The notes below the pieces were generated by a model, which was given only the letters and a program-made list of their open reading frames with translations, ran no database searches and was not told the DNA's origin. A program made the translations under genes and the position numbers. Below are positions 10,080 through 18,326 of a DNA stretch of 64,000 bases, piece by piece. How positions within the stretch are numbered: the first letter of the stretch is position 1; every line of letters begins with the position of its first letter. The stretch spans positions 734,001 to 798,000 of the forward strand of contig NZ_JAVLAT010000002.1 in the NCBI RefSeq assembly GCF_032190615.1. Direction: 5' to 3'. The DNA is from Brucella pseudogrignonensis. Its GTDB lineage: Bacteria; Pseudomonadota; Alphaproteobacteria; Rhizobiales; Rhizobiaceae.

Positions 10080-10183
10080 AGAGAATTTCCAGATGAGATT
10101 GTATCATTAGAAATTCTCTATCTATTTGTTTTTACGCGCGTCTTGTTCCGAAAACCGTTTCACACTTTTCGGGACGCGCGTTA
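10080..10183. repeat. RIME-like palindromic intergenic element (copy A)
   Basis: Two hairpins sit side by side: AGAGAATTTC/GAAATTCTCT (10080-10119), and ACGCGCGTC with CCGAAAA paired to TTTTCGG with GACGCGCGT (about 10134-10182). The second half is nearly identical to 49257-49301. The organisation matches the RIME-type intergenic mosaic elements of Rhizobiales. It lies between the codA-like gene and the BMP binding protein, so it would be transcribed as an RNA hairpin within the operon. Confidence 0.75.
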
Positions 10184-10335
10184 GACGTGCAATTATGCGC
10201 GACTTTTTGCTCTGCCTCTTTTGTTGAGGCTTATGAGCAATGTCACGTATTTCAGACGAATCTGCCGTTAATTCAAGCGCTTTTATCAGACGATTGAAAA
10301 ACAGGCATTAGTTTTCCGTCGCATTTCTGTGGGTA

Positions 10336-11625
10336 TTATCCGCGTGGCGCGTAATCCGCGCCATCAACGGTTGAAGGCCGCCCTGCGAGGTTCAAATTGC
10401 TGATGCGCTGCGGCGTTTCAGCAATAATTTTACCACGCTTGACGACTGTCAAACGGTTGGCCTTGAGACGCAACGCTTCCAGCGGATCGCGTGCCTGAAG
10501 CACCACAAAATCTGCATTACAGCCTTTTTCAAGGCCGTAACCTTCGAGACCAAGTGCCTTAGCGGAATTAACAGTGAGTGAGTTGAAGACCTGCTTCTTG
10601 CCTTCAAGTGATGTCATTTGTGCCACATGCACAGCCATATGGCCGACTTCCAACATGTCGCCTGAACCCATCGAGTACCATGGGTCCATCACGCAATCGT
10701 GGCCGAAGGCAACGTTAACGCCAGCAGCCATCAGTTCCGGCACACGGGTCATGCCACGGCGCTTCGGATAGGTATCGGCGCGGCCCTGCAGGGTGATGTT
10801 GATGAGCGGGTTTGGAATGGCGTTCATCTGCGCTTCCGCAATCAGCGGGATCAGCTTGGACACATAATAATTGTCCATGGAGTGCATGGATGTGAGATGC
10901 GAGCCAGACACGCGGCCTTGCAGACCAAAACGCATTGTTTGTGCTGCCAGCGTCTCAACATGGCGTGACATTGGATCGTCGGTCTCGTCGCAGTGGATAT
11001 CGACCGGCAGTCCACGCTCCGCAGCAATGCGGCAGAGTGCTTCCAGCGAGGCAGCACCGTCTGACATGGTGCGCTCAAAATGCGGAATACCACCGACCAC
11101 ATCGAGGCCCATATCGAGCGAACGATTGACAAGTTCGACAGCGCCAGGCGAACGATAATAGCCGTCCTGCGGGAAAGCCACGAGCTGAAGGTCGATATAA
11201 GGCTTAACCTTTTCGCGCACTTCGATCATCGCCTCAGCAGTGAACAGGCGTGGGTCACTCACATCGACATGGCTGCGAATGGCAAGGAGGCCCTGACTGA
11301 CGGCGAGATCACAATAGCGTAGAGCGCGCTCAACCATGGCTTCAACGCTTAGCATGGGCTTCAGTTCGCCCCAGAGCGCAATGCCTTCCAGCAGCGTGCC
11401 AGAGCGGTTGAGGCGGGGCAGGCCGAGCGACAGTGTCGCGTCCATATGGAAATGCGGATCAACGAAAGGCGGTGTGACCAGACGATTGGAGGCGTCTATT
11501 TCTTTCGCTGCCTGATGTTCGCCTTTCGATGGCCCAATATCGGCAATTTTGCCGTCTTTGACCAGAATGTCCTGCTTTTCACGTCCGTCGGGAAGATTGG
11601 CGTTTCTCACAATCAAATCGAACAT
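10336..11625 (-). CDS. codA: Cytosine deaminase-like amidohydrolase (CodA family)
   Basis: This 429-residue metal-dependent hydrolase aligns along its length with E. coli CodA: metal ligands in DPHFHMD near residue 60, the active-site HCDETDD, GSHLTSMHS, LQGRADTYPKRRG and GHDCVMDPW. CodA deaminates cytosine to uracil; close relatives act on isocytosine, creatinine-like or triazine substrates, so the substrate is provisional. The ATG at 11625 follows AAAGGT; an upstream in-frame start gives a basic extension unlike the family. The stop lies 280 bp before the BMP gene, with a RIME-like repeat between. A later UraA-type permease at 39.4-40.7 kb could handle the uracil product, but is unlinked. 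Confidence 0.85.
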   Translation of the reverse strand: MFDLIVRNANLPDGREKQDILVKDGKIADIGPSKGEHQAAKEIDASNRLVTPPFVDPHFHMDATLSLGLPRLNRSGTLLEGIALWGELKPMLSVEAMVERALRYCDLAVSQGLLAIRSHVDVSDPRLFTAEAMIEVREKVKPYIDLQLVAFPQDGYYRSPGAVELVNRSLDMGLDVVGGIPHFERTMSDGAASLEALCRIAAERGLPVDIHCDETDDPMSRHVETLAAQTMRFGLQGRVSGSHLTSMHSMDNYYVSKLIPLIAEAQMNAIPNPLINITLQGRADTYPKRRGMTRVPELMAAGVNVAFGHDCVMDPWYSMGSGDMLEVGHMAVHVAQMTSLEGKKQVFNSLTVNSAKALGLEGYGLEKGCNADFVVLQARDPLEALRLKANRLTVVKRGKIIAETPQRISNLNLAGRPSTVDGADYAPRG

Positions 11626-11792
11626 CGGCGGACCTTTCATATTTTGGCAGGGTGAGCGGCGGGCGGGACGCTGGCTCATTTTTCATTGCCTTATACCCAA
11701 GTTTGCGCGTGTGCAATGCTAACGCATCCTAAAGGGGTCGTCATCCGCAACGTAAAATGCTAGGCCCGCCAAATACCGTTTGCAGGATAGTC

Positions 11793-12380
11793 ATGTTCAC
11801 CATCAGTCGCATTGAAACCATCACACAAGAGATAAAGAAAAGTCGGTTTCTGGCTATTGCCGCTCCTGTCGCCAATGAACAGGCTGCAAAGGACTTTCTC
11901 GTTGAATATTCAGATATTGCTGCGACCCATAATTGCTGGGCATGGCGGATGGGGCAGAACTATCGCTTCAGCGATGACGGTGAGCCGAGCGGCACGGCAG
12001 GCAAGCCAATTTTGCAGGCGATAGACGGCCAACAGCTCGATAACATTGTTGTGGTTGTTACGCGCTGGTTCGGGGGTATTCTGCTAGGCAGTGGCGGATT
12101 GATGCGTGCCTATGGTGGCACGGCAGCTATGTGTTTGCGACAAGCTGAAAAGACAGAGGTGATCCCCGTCATTGGCTTTGCGCTCGCCTGTGATTTTTCA
12201 GATCATGCACTTCTGAAAGCGCGGCTTACGGCCGTCGAGCATGTGACGATTGCGCATGAGAATTTCACAGCAACGGGCGTTGAAATTACTGGCGCGATGC
12301 CGCTCGCTGTTCAAAGTGAGCTGGCACAGCTTGTTACTGATCTTACGCGTGGAAAAACGATCATCGAGTTTGATGAGTAA
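11793..12380 (+). CDS. yigZ: YigZ/IMPACT family protein
   Basis: This 195-residue protein has the UPF0029/IMPACT N-domain (EIKKSRFLAIAAPV, then NCWAWRMG, FSDDGEPSGTAGKPIL and RWFGGILLGSGGLMRAY) and a short C-terminal domain. The molecular role of bacterial YigZ is not settled; the fold suggests RNA or nucleotide binding. The ATG at 11793 has AGGA 6 nt upstream and fits the family start; an ATG 36 bp earlier is possible. It ends one base before the convergent diguanylate cyclase. Confidence 0.92.
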   Translation: MFTISRIETITQEIKKSRFLAIAAPVANEQAAKDFLVEYSDIAATHNCWAWRMGQNYRFSDDGEPSGTAGKPILQAIDGQQLDNIVVVVTRWFGGILLGSGGLMRAYGGTAAMCLRQAEKTEVIPVIGFALACDFSDHALLKARLTAVEHVTIAHENFTATGVEITGAMPLAVQSELAQLVTDLTRGKTIIEFDE

Positions 12381-13844
12381 TCACGAAAGCTGCGATTTGC
12401 GCAATGCTTCCGCTGAATAATGTTTGCGCTTATCCGCATACATTAGAAGATCAGCGCGCTTGGCAACCGTTTCCAATTTTTCGCCCGGCATGCTCGTGGC
12501 CGCGCCCATCGAAAGTTCAATCTTGAGGTGGGAGTAATACTGATTGTTGATGTCGATCAGCCGACGAATATCTTCCATAACCGCATCCGTGCCGCGCTCG
12601 TCCACATAGGGCAGCACGACTGCAAACTCATCGCCGCCGATGCGCGCTGCGTGACCGGGTAGTTTAACTGCTTCGTTCAGCACTTCGCCTACCCGGCGCA
12701 GCAAGCCGTCGCCGCTGGCATGACCAAGCTGATCATTGGCAGTTTTGAGGCCGTTGAGATCGATAATGATGATCGATACCGGTTCATGATTTTTACGCTC
12801 AAGGCGATTGAGCTCATCAACATAGAAGGCACGGTTGTGCAACTTGGTCAGAACATCGTGTTTGCCGAGATATTCGAGATAGGCTTCCGCTTTTTTGCGA
12901 GCTGTAATGTCCGCAAGGGCAACCTGCACCAGTGACCAATCGGCTTCATGGCCCGGAAGTACTGAGAACTGCAACAATAGATGTCGCTCCGTGCCATCAA
13001 GTGCATAGTTGATGACTTCACGACGTTGAAAATAGACGCCATTCCAGAGATCGATCAGTTGTTCACGAAAATTCGTCTCCATATCGCCTTTAAAGACCTG
13101 TGGCAGATTTTTAAGAAGTGTCTCTTTGTCGGGTGCCGCGAATAAATCGAGCGTTTCGCGATTGATGTCGAGAACACGAATTTCGCTCATGCACTGGCGT
13201 ACAAATTCTGGATGCACATCGGTAAAGACGCGGAAATCCTCAATCCCACGCTCGCGGATGTCATCCATCAACTGCTTGATGCGGCTGAAATCTTCAACCC
13301 AAAGCGAAACAGGTGAATGTTCAAACAGGCCTTCGGCATGCTGTTTGTGTTTGCTTTGCTCGCGCCGCGCTTCTTCCCGTGCCGTCACATCTTCAATGGA
13401 TAAAAGAACACGATCCCACGTTTCTTCATGGCCGGGGAGAATTACGCCTTTAAGCTGAATATCAAGGCGCTTACCATTGAGCGAATAATTGATGGTATCG
13501 CTCATAAACGCGTTGTCGCCATTCCAGAGCTGAACCATTTCTTCGATATGTGGGTCGAGCATGTCGTCACGGAAAACGCGCTCCAGATTTTCAATCAGAT
13601 GATTGATGTTCTCCGCTTCATAAAGCGACAGCGTTTTACGATTAACCTTGAGAACACGGATGTGGCTTGTGCAGATGCGCAAGCGGTTGGTATCCTCTTT
13701 CAGAAATGCTCTCAGGTCTGTAATGCCGATTTTGCGCCACTGCTCGAACTGCTTTCGCAATCCGCTGTAATCTTCGAGCCAAAGAGAAATTGGTGCTAGT
13801 TCGAAGACATTGGCACCATCAGTCAATGCGAATTCCATATTCAT
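12381..13844 (-). CDS. Diguanylate cyclase with tandem duplicated PAS-like sensor
   Basis: The protein has about 487 residues. Two PAS-like modules of about 140 residues (roughly 9-150 and 160-310) are clear internal duplicates, both with a SLWxEDxS start, an IRVLxxNRxTLxL strand, LWNG and a VLPGHExxW end. A GGDEF domain follows (about 320-480) with intact RIGGDEF, so cyclic-di-GMP synthesis is expected. The RxxD inhibitory site normally just upstream of GGDEF is not seen, so product inhibition may be absent. No signal peptide or membrane segment is visible, suggesting a cytoplasmic sensor. The ATG at 13844 follows GAAGAG; a TTG at 13862 is the longer alternative. Confidence 0.9.
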   Translation of the reverse strand: MNMEFALTDGANVFELAPISLWLEDYSGLRKQFEQWRKIGITDLRAFLKEDTNRLRICTSHIRVLKVNRKTLSLYEAENINHLIENLERVFRDDMLDPHIEEMVQLWNGDNAFMSDTINYSLNGKRLDIQLKGVILPGHEETWDRVLLSIEDVTAREEARREQSKHKQHAEGLFEHSPVSLWVEDFSRIKQLMDDIRERGIEDFRVFTDVHPEFVRQCMSEIRVLDINRETLDLFAAPDKETLLKNLPQVFKGDMETNFREQLIDLWNGVYFQRREVINYALDGTERHLLLQFSVLPGHEADWSLVQVALADITARKKAEAYLEYLGKHDVLTKLHNRAFYVDELNRLERKNHEPVSIIIIDLNGLKTANDQLGHASGDGLLRRVGEVLNEAVKLPGHAARIGGDEFAVVLPYVDERGTDAVMEDIRRLIDINNQYYSHLKIELSMGAATSMPGEKLETVAKRADLLMYADKRKHYSAEALRKSQLS

Positions 13845-14136
13845 GATCAGGCTCTTCGACAAAAGCGAAACGGTAGTCAGTGTGTATCAGATGCCACACC
13901 GAAAATGCCTTATATGATGGAGAATAATAATTAACCAGTGTTTATATAGCCGAAGGTTTATTAACCAAAACTATAATGGGGTAGGGAATAATCAGATTGG
14001 TAGAGACATCTGACCCGATAACAATTATCGATTGTATGGGGAATTTTTATAATTCATTTGTTTTCTCGTCCTATGAACTGCCAATGAAAGCGGACGAGAT
14101 GTGCCTTGCTGGCATGCACTACGGGGATCACTTAAT

Positions 14137-15573
14137 ATGGATGAACGGCTCAAAAGCCATGAAGTGCCTTTGGCCGTTGATCTGGACGGAACGCTGATCG
14201 CGACTGACCTGCTGTGGGAAAGCATCTTCGTTCTACTCAAACGAAATCCGCTATATTTGCTTTTGCTGCCTGTCTGGTTGTTTTCCGGCAAAGCCAATTT
14301 GAAACAGCAGATCGCCAGTCGTATTTCGTTTGATGTTACTTTGCTGCCATATCGGCAGGATTTTCTCGAGTATCTTCAGCATCAACATGCAAGCGGGCGC
14401 AGATTGGTGCTCGCAACAGCAGCAGCGGAACCCTTGGCGGAGGCTGTCGCGGAAGAGCTGGGAATTTTTGAAGCGGTTTTTGCGACTTCAGGTACGACCA
14501 ATTTGTCTTCGCATCGTAAAGCGAAGGCGCTGACCGATCAGTATGGAGCAAAGGGCTTTGATTACGCTGGTAATGACCGTGCTGATCTTGCAGTTTTTGC
14601 AGCAGCGCGTGAAGCAGTCGTCGTTGCACCCGATCGTCTGGCCTCGCGGTTTCAAAAAGTCAATGATAGCCAACTGTTTGAAAAACCGGTGACTGGCATA
14701 AAGCCATATCTCAAGATGCTGCGCGTGCATCAATGGCTTAAAAATCTGTTGGTTTTTGTGCCTGCTATTCTGGCACATACTATCTTTCTTGCAGAGGACT
14801 TCATTGCTTCCATTTTAGCTTTCATCGCTTTTTCGGCGGCAGCTTCGGCAATCTATATCATCAATGATATCATTGATTTACCGCTCGATAGACAACATGC
14901 CAGAAAGCGACTGCGTCCTTTTGCCAGTGGTGCGCTCAGCATCCCTTTTGGCTTGAAAGTTTCATTTCTGCTGCTTTTGATTGCGACAGTGACCTGTTTT
15001 TTCCTGCCATTGGCGTTCAGTCTGGTCATCGGCACTTACCTTGTCGCAACGACAGCCTATTCGCTTGTTTTGAAACGTGCTCTTCTTGTTGATGTTATTT
15101 GTCTTGCAGCACTTTATACGCTTCGGCTTTTGGGTGGCACTGCGGCGACAGAAATTCCGCAGTCATTCTGGCTGATGGCATTTGCGATGTTCTTCTTCCT
15201 GTCGCTGGCGCTGGTCAAACGTTATGTCGAGTTGCAGAATTCGACCGTGACAGAAAAAGACCGCATTGCCGGGCGTGGATATCGACCGGAGGACATTGAT
15301 ATTGTGGGGCAAAGTGGCGTGGCCTCCGGCTTTACAGCCGTCGTGGTTTTGGCACTTTATATCAACAGTGCCGCAGTCCAGCAGCTCTATACTTATCCAT
15401 GGTTGATCTGGCCGCTTGTTCCAATTGTCCTCTACATCATTATCCGCGTGTGGATTCTGGCCCATCGCAAGGAAATGGACGACGATCCCGTCGTCTTTCT
15501 CGCCACTGACTGGCGTAGTCAGGTGGTCATCGCGATAGGCGCGGTTCTGCTGTTTATCGCCGGAAAGCCCTGA
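14137..15573 (+). CDS. HAD-UbiA fusion prenyltransferase (decaprenyl-phosphate phosphoribosyltransferase-like)
   Basis: The protein has 478 residues. An N-terminal HAD-phosphatase-like domain (DLDGTL at about 15-20) is fused to a UbiA membrane prenyltransferase with about eight TM segments. The UbiA active-site motif NDIIDLPLDRQHARKRLRP is intact. In mycobacteria the UbiA member Rv3806c transfers phosphoribose to decaprenyl phosphate, and Azorhizobium NoeC, a relative, serves D-arabinosylation of Nod factors; the HAD domain could remove the 5'-phosphate of the product. The next gene is DprE1-like and overlaps by one base, supporting this pathway. Reaction and polyprenyl length are inferences. 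Confidence 0.88.
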   Translation: MDERLKSHEVPLAVDLDGTLIATDLLWESIFVLLKRNPLYLLLLPVWLFSGKANLKQQIASRISFDVTLLPYRQDFLEYLQHQHASGRRLVLATAAAEPLAEAVAEELGIFEAVFATSGTTNLSSHRKAKALTDQYGAKGFDYAGNDRADLAVFAAAREAVVVAPDRLASRFQKVNDSQLFEKPVTGIKPYLKMLRVHQWLKNLLVFVPAILAHTIFLAEDFIASILAFIAFSAAASAIYIINDIIDLPLDRQHARKRLRPFASGALSIPFGLKVSFLLLLIATVTCFFLPLAFSLVIGTYLVATTAYSLVLKRALLVDVICLAALYTLRLLGGTAATEIPQSFWLMAFAMFFFLSLALVKRYVELQNSTVTEKDRIAGRGYRPEDIDIVGQSGVASGFTAVVVLALYINSAAVQQLYTYPWLIWPLVPIVLYIIIRVWILAHRKEMDDDPVVFLATDWRSQVVIAIGAVLLFIAGKP

Positions 15574-16877
15574 TGAATAAGTCTTTCGACAGTTTTGGAC
15601 GTATTGATCGCCACAAGCGCAACGCGATTGCGTTCGATGATGTGTTTTCCAAACTGGAAGGCCCGGAAACGCTGCTGGCTTTCGGCAATGGACGCTCTTA
15701 TGGCGACAGCTGTCATAATGATACGGGTTTGCTTGTGCCGATGCGATCGCATAACCGCATTGTGAGTTTTGACCCTCACACGGGAATTCTTGAAGCGGAA
15801 TCCGGCGCGCTGTTGAGCGAAATTATTCAGGCAGTTGTCAGATATGGCTATTTTCTGCCGGTGACGCCCGGGACGCGTTCCGTGACGCTTGGCGGTGCAA
15901 TCGCCAATGATGTGCACGGCAAGAACCACCATTTGCGGGGAACATTCGGAAGCCATGTTGAGAGTCTGGAGCTGCTTCGTTCTGACGGAGTGCATTACCT
16001 TTGCTCAAGCGCTGAAAACGCTGAGCTCTTCGCGTCAACGATTGGTGGTATGGGCCTGACGGGGCTCATCCTCAATGCGCGCATCCGTCTGATGCCGGTT
16101 GGGTCGCTGGATGTCGAAGAACGCATCACGCCGTTTAAATGCCTGTCTGAGTATTTCGCAATTGCGGAAGAAGCCGACCGCGACAATGAATATGCGGTGG
16201 CTTGGGTGGACCAGTTGGCACGTGGTCACGCGGAGGGACGCGGTGTGCTGATAACGGGAAATCATGCTCTCAACGGCAATCGCACCGTCAAAAGCGCTGA
16301 AGCGCGGCTCGGTGTGCCCTTTGATCTGCCATTTTCGATGCTCAATAAGCTGAGCCTGACGGCTTTCAACACTCTCTATTTTCATGCAAAACGCCGCAAG
16401 CAGGAGCCGCATCTGACAGGCTTTGCGGGCTTCTTCTATCCGCTGGATGGTTTACGCAATTGGAACCGCTTTTACGGCCCGGCCGGGCTATATCAGCATC
16501 AGAGCCTGATACCTTTCGAGGCAGCTGAGAAGACCATCCCGGCAATGCTGACAGCAAGTCGCGATGCCGGACAGTCCTCTTTCCTGACAGTTCTCAAGCG
16601 CTTCGGCGATCTGCATTCTCCGGGGCTGCTGTCATTTCCAAAGCCCGGTTATACGCTGACGATGGATTTTCCCAATCGCGGGCGCAAGACGCGCGATCTG
16701 CTGGACCAGCTTGACAAAATGACCGTTGAGGCTGGCGGGCGCGTTAATCCTTACAAGGATCAACGTATGAGTGCTGAAACGTTTAAGGCGGGCTTTCCAG
16801 AGTGGCAGCAGCTTGAAGACATGCGCGATGCGCGGTTCTGCTCCGATTTCTGGCGGCGTACCGCATTAAAAAATTAA
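15573..16877 (+). CDS. FAD-binding oxidase, DprE1-like
   Basis: This 434-residue protein of the VAO/PCMH FAD family shows GNGRSYGDSC and PGTRSVTLGGAIANDVHGKNHH, matching the FAD site of mycobacterial DprE1 (decaprenylphosphoryl-ribose 2'-oxidase). A C-terminal YKDQRMSAETF matches the region of the catalytic Lys. At the position equivalent to DprE1 Cys387, the residue hit by benzothiazinones, I read Thr (YTLTMDFP). It starts within the stop of the UbiA gene (TGATG). Its likely role is oxidation at C2' of polyprenyl-phosphoryl ribose, the first half of epimerisation to D-arabinose. Confidence 0.87.
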   Translation: MNKSFDSFGRIDRHKRNAIAFDDVFSKLEGPETLLAFGNGRSYGDSCHNDTGLLVPMRSHNRIVSFDPHTGILEAESGALLSEIIQAVVRYGYFLPVTPGTRSVTLGGAIANDVHGKNHHLRGTFGSHVESLELLRSDGVHYLCSSAENAELFASTIGGMGLTGLILNARIRLMPVGSLDVEERITPFKCLSEYFAIAEEADRDNEYAVAWVDQLARGHAEGRGVLITGNHALNGNRTVKSAEARLGVPFDLPFSMLNKLSLTAFNTLYFHAKRRKQEPHLTGFAGFFYPLDGLRNWNRFYGPAGLYQHQSLIPFEAAEKTIPAMLTASRDAGQSSFLTVLKRFGDLHSPGLLSFPKPGYTLTMDFPNRGRKTRDLLDQLDKMTVEAGGRVNPYKDQRMSAETFKAGFPEWQQLEDMRDARFCSDFWRRTALKN

Positions 16878-16892
16878 ACCACGGGACAGACG

Positions 16893-17312
16893 ATGAAATA
16901 TATCCCATTCATTCTCTTTACTGTCATGACCAATGCGGCAGCACAGCTACTGCTCAAATATGGCATGATGACCTTCAGCAATGCCAGCTATACAGCGGAT
17001 ACGCTGATTTACCGGATCTTTCAGATTGTCTTTAATCCGTGGGTTTTCGCTGGTCTGACCATGTTCGTCATTTCAATGGCATCTCATATGTATGTGCTCT
17101 CAAAAGTCGATTTGTCTTTTGCCTATCCTTTTTTGAGCCTTGCCTATGTCGCCGTGGCAGTCTTTGCGTGGCTTTTGTTCAAGGAAGAACTGGGCGCCTA
17201 TAAGATTGCGGGCATCGCCTTCATTTGCATTGGAACAGTGCTGATCGCGCAAAGCGGCAAGACGCCGGATGCCGAACAGAACGCGGCGGTTCAAGACCGT
17301 TCGGCATCATAA
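16893..17312 (+). CDS. Small EamA/DMT-type four-TM membrane transporter
   Basis: This 139-residue protein has four hydrophobic segments and the EmrE/ArnE-like pattern (LLLKYGMMTF near the N-terminus, FAYPFLSLAYVAVAVFAWLLFKEEL in the second half). Within a polyprenyl-phosphate sugar operon, the likely job is to flip the lipid-linked sugar across the inner membrane, as ArnE/F do for undecaprenyl-phospho-aminoarabinose. That is inference from context. It lies 15 bp after the oxidase. Confidence 0.82.
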   Translation: MKYIPFILFTVMTNAAAQLLLKYGMMTFSNASYTADTLIYRIFQIVFNPWVFAGLTMFVISMASHMYVLSKVDLSFAYPFLSLAYVAVAVFAWLLFKEELGAYKIAGIAFICIGTVLIAQSGKTPDAEQNAAVQDRSAS

Positions 17313-17333
17313 ATTTAAGGTTGGGGCAGGATT

Positions 17334-18317
17334 ATGAGACATATTATTTTCGGTGGCGACGGCTTTGTGGGGCGTTATCTGGCTCCCTTGCTTGTTGCTG
17401 ACGGCCATGAAGTGATCGTCGCAGACATCGTGAAAAGCGATCTCGCGCATTATGCGCAGGCGACTTTCGTGCATACCGATGTGACCGACCCGGAAGCAAT
17501 CCGCAAGCTTGGGCTTCGCGCCGACGATATGGTCTATAATCTCTCGGCCAAGATGCTTTCGCCGCTTCAAGTACGGGCCAAGCGTCACGATTTCTTCTTT
17601 CCAGTCAACTATTACGGTACGGAAAACATCATCAAGGCAATGGACGAGGCTGGTGCAAAGCGCCTCGTGCATTTCACCACCGATATGGTTTATGGCCACA
17701 CGTATGTCTGGCCACAGAAGGAAGATCACCCCTGCAATCCGCTGGGCGAATATGGCCTGTCGAAGCTAAAGACCGAGGAACTGGCCGCTGAGTGGCGCAA
17801 GAAAGGGATGAATATTTCGCTGTTCCGTCCGCGCCTGATTATCGGACCCGGACGCCTTGGCATTCTGGAAAAGCTGTTCAAGCTGATCGATAACAACCTG
17901 CCGGTGCCGATGATCGGCTCTGGCAAAAATCCTTATCAGTTCATTTCCGTGTTCGACTGTGCCTCTGCTTGCTATGCCGCTTTCAAGGCAGGCGTGCCGA
18001 ATGAGGTTTATAATCTCGGCTCGCTCAACCCGCCACCAGTGCGTAAGTTGCTCGGCGATCTGGTCAAGCACGCAGGCTCGAAGTCCATCCTGGTGCCGAC
18101 ACCAGCCTGGGCGGTCAAACGCACGCTGGATTTCCTCGACTGGCTCAACAAGCCTTTGATGGACCCGGAGCAATATTTGATTGCTGATGAAATGTGCGTT
18201 CTCGATGTGTCGAAAGGTGAACGGGAACTTGGCTGGGTGCCGCAATATCGCGATGAAGACATGCTGATCGCAGCCTATAGCGAATATCACAAAAAGCTTG
18301 CATCGAAGGCAGCGTGA
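17334..18317 (+). CDS. NAD-dependent epimerase/dehydratase (extended SDR)
   Basis: The protein has 327 residues. An N-terminal Rossmann motif (GGDGFVG) is followed by an SDR catalytic pair in YGLSK near residue 143. Mycobacterial DprE2 is a smaller classical SDR, so this protein is not a plain DprE2 orthologue. It could nonetheless reduce the 2'-keto intermediate made by the neighbouring oxidase, or modify another nucleotide sugar. It sits 21 bp after the DMT gene and 9 bp before the aminotransferase. Confidence 0.88.
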   Translation: MRHIIFGGDGFVGRYLAPLLVADGHEVIVADIVKSDLAHYAQATFVHTDVTDPEAIRKLGLRADDMVYNLSAKMLSPLQVRAKRHDFFFPVNYYGTENIIKAMDEAGAKRLVHFTTDMVYGHTYVWPQKEDHPCNPLGEYGLSKLKTEELAAEWRKKGMNISLFRPRLIIGPGRLGILEKLFKLIDNNLPVPMIGSGKNPYQFISVFDCASACYAAFKAGVPNEVYNLGSLNPPPVRKLLGDLVKHAGSKSILVPTPAWAVKRTLDFLDWLNKPLMDPEQYLIADEMCVLDVSKGERELGWVPQYRDEDMLIAAYSEYHKKLASKAA

Positions 18318-18326
18318 GGACAGGCC

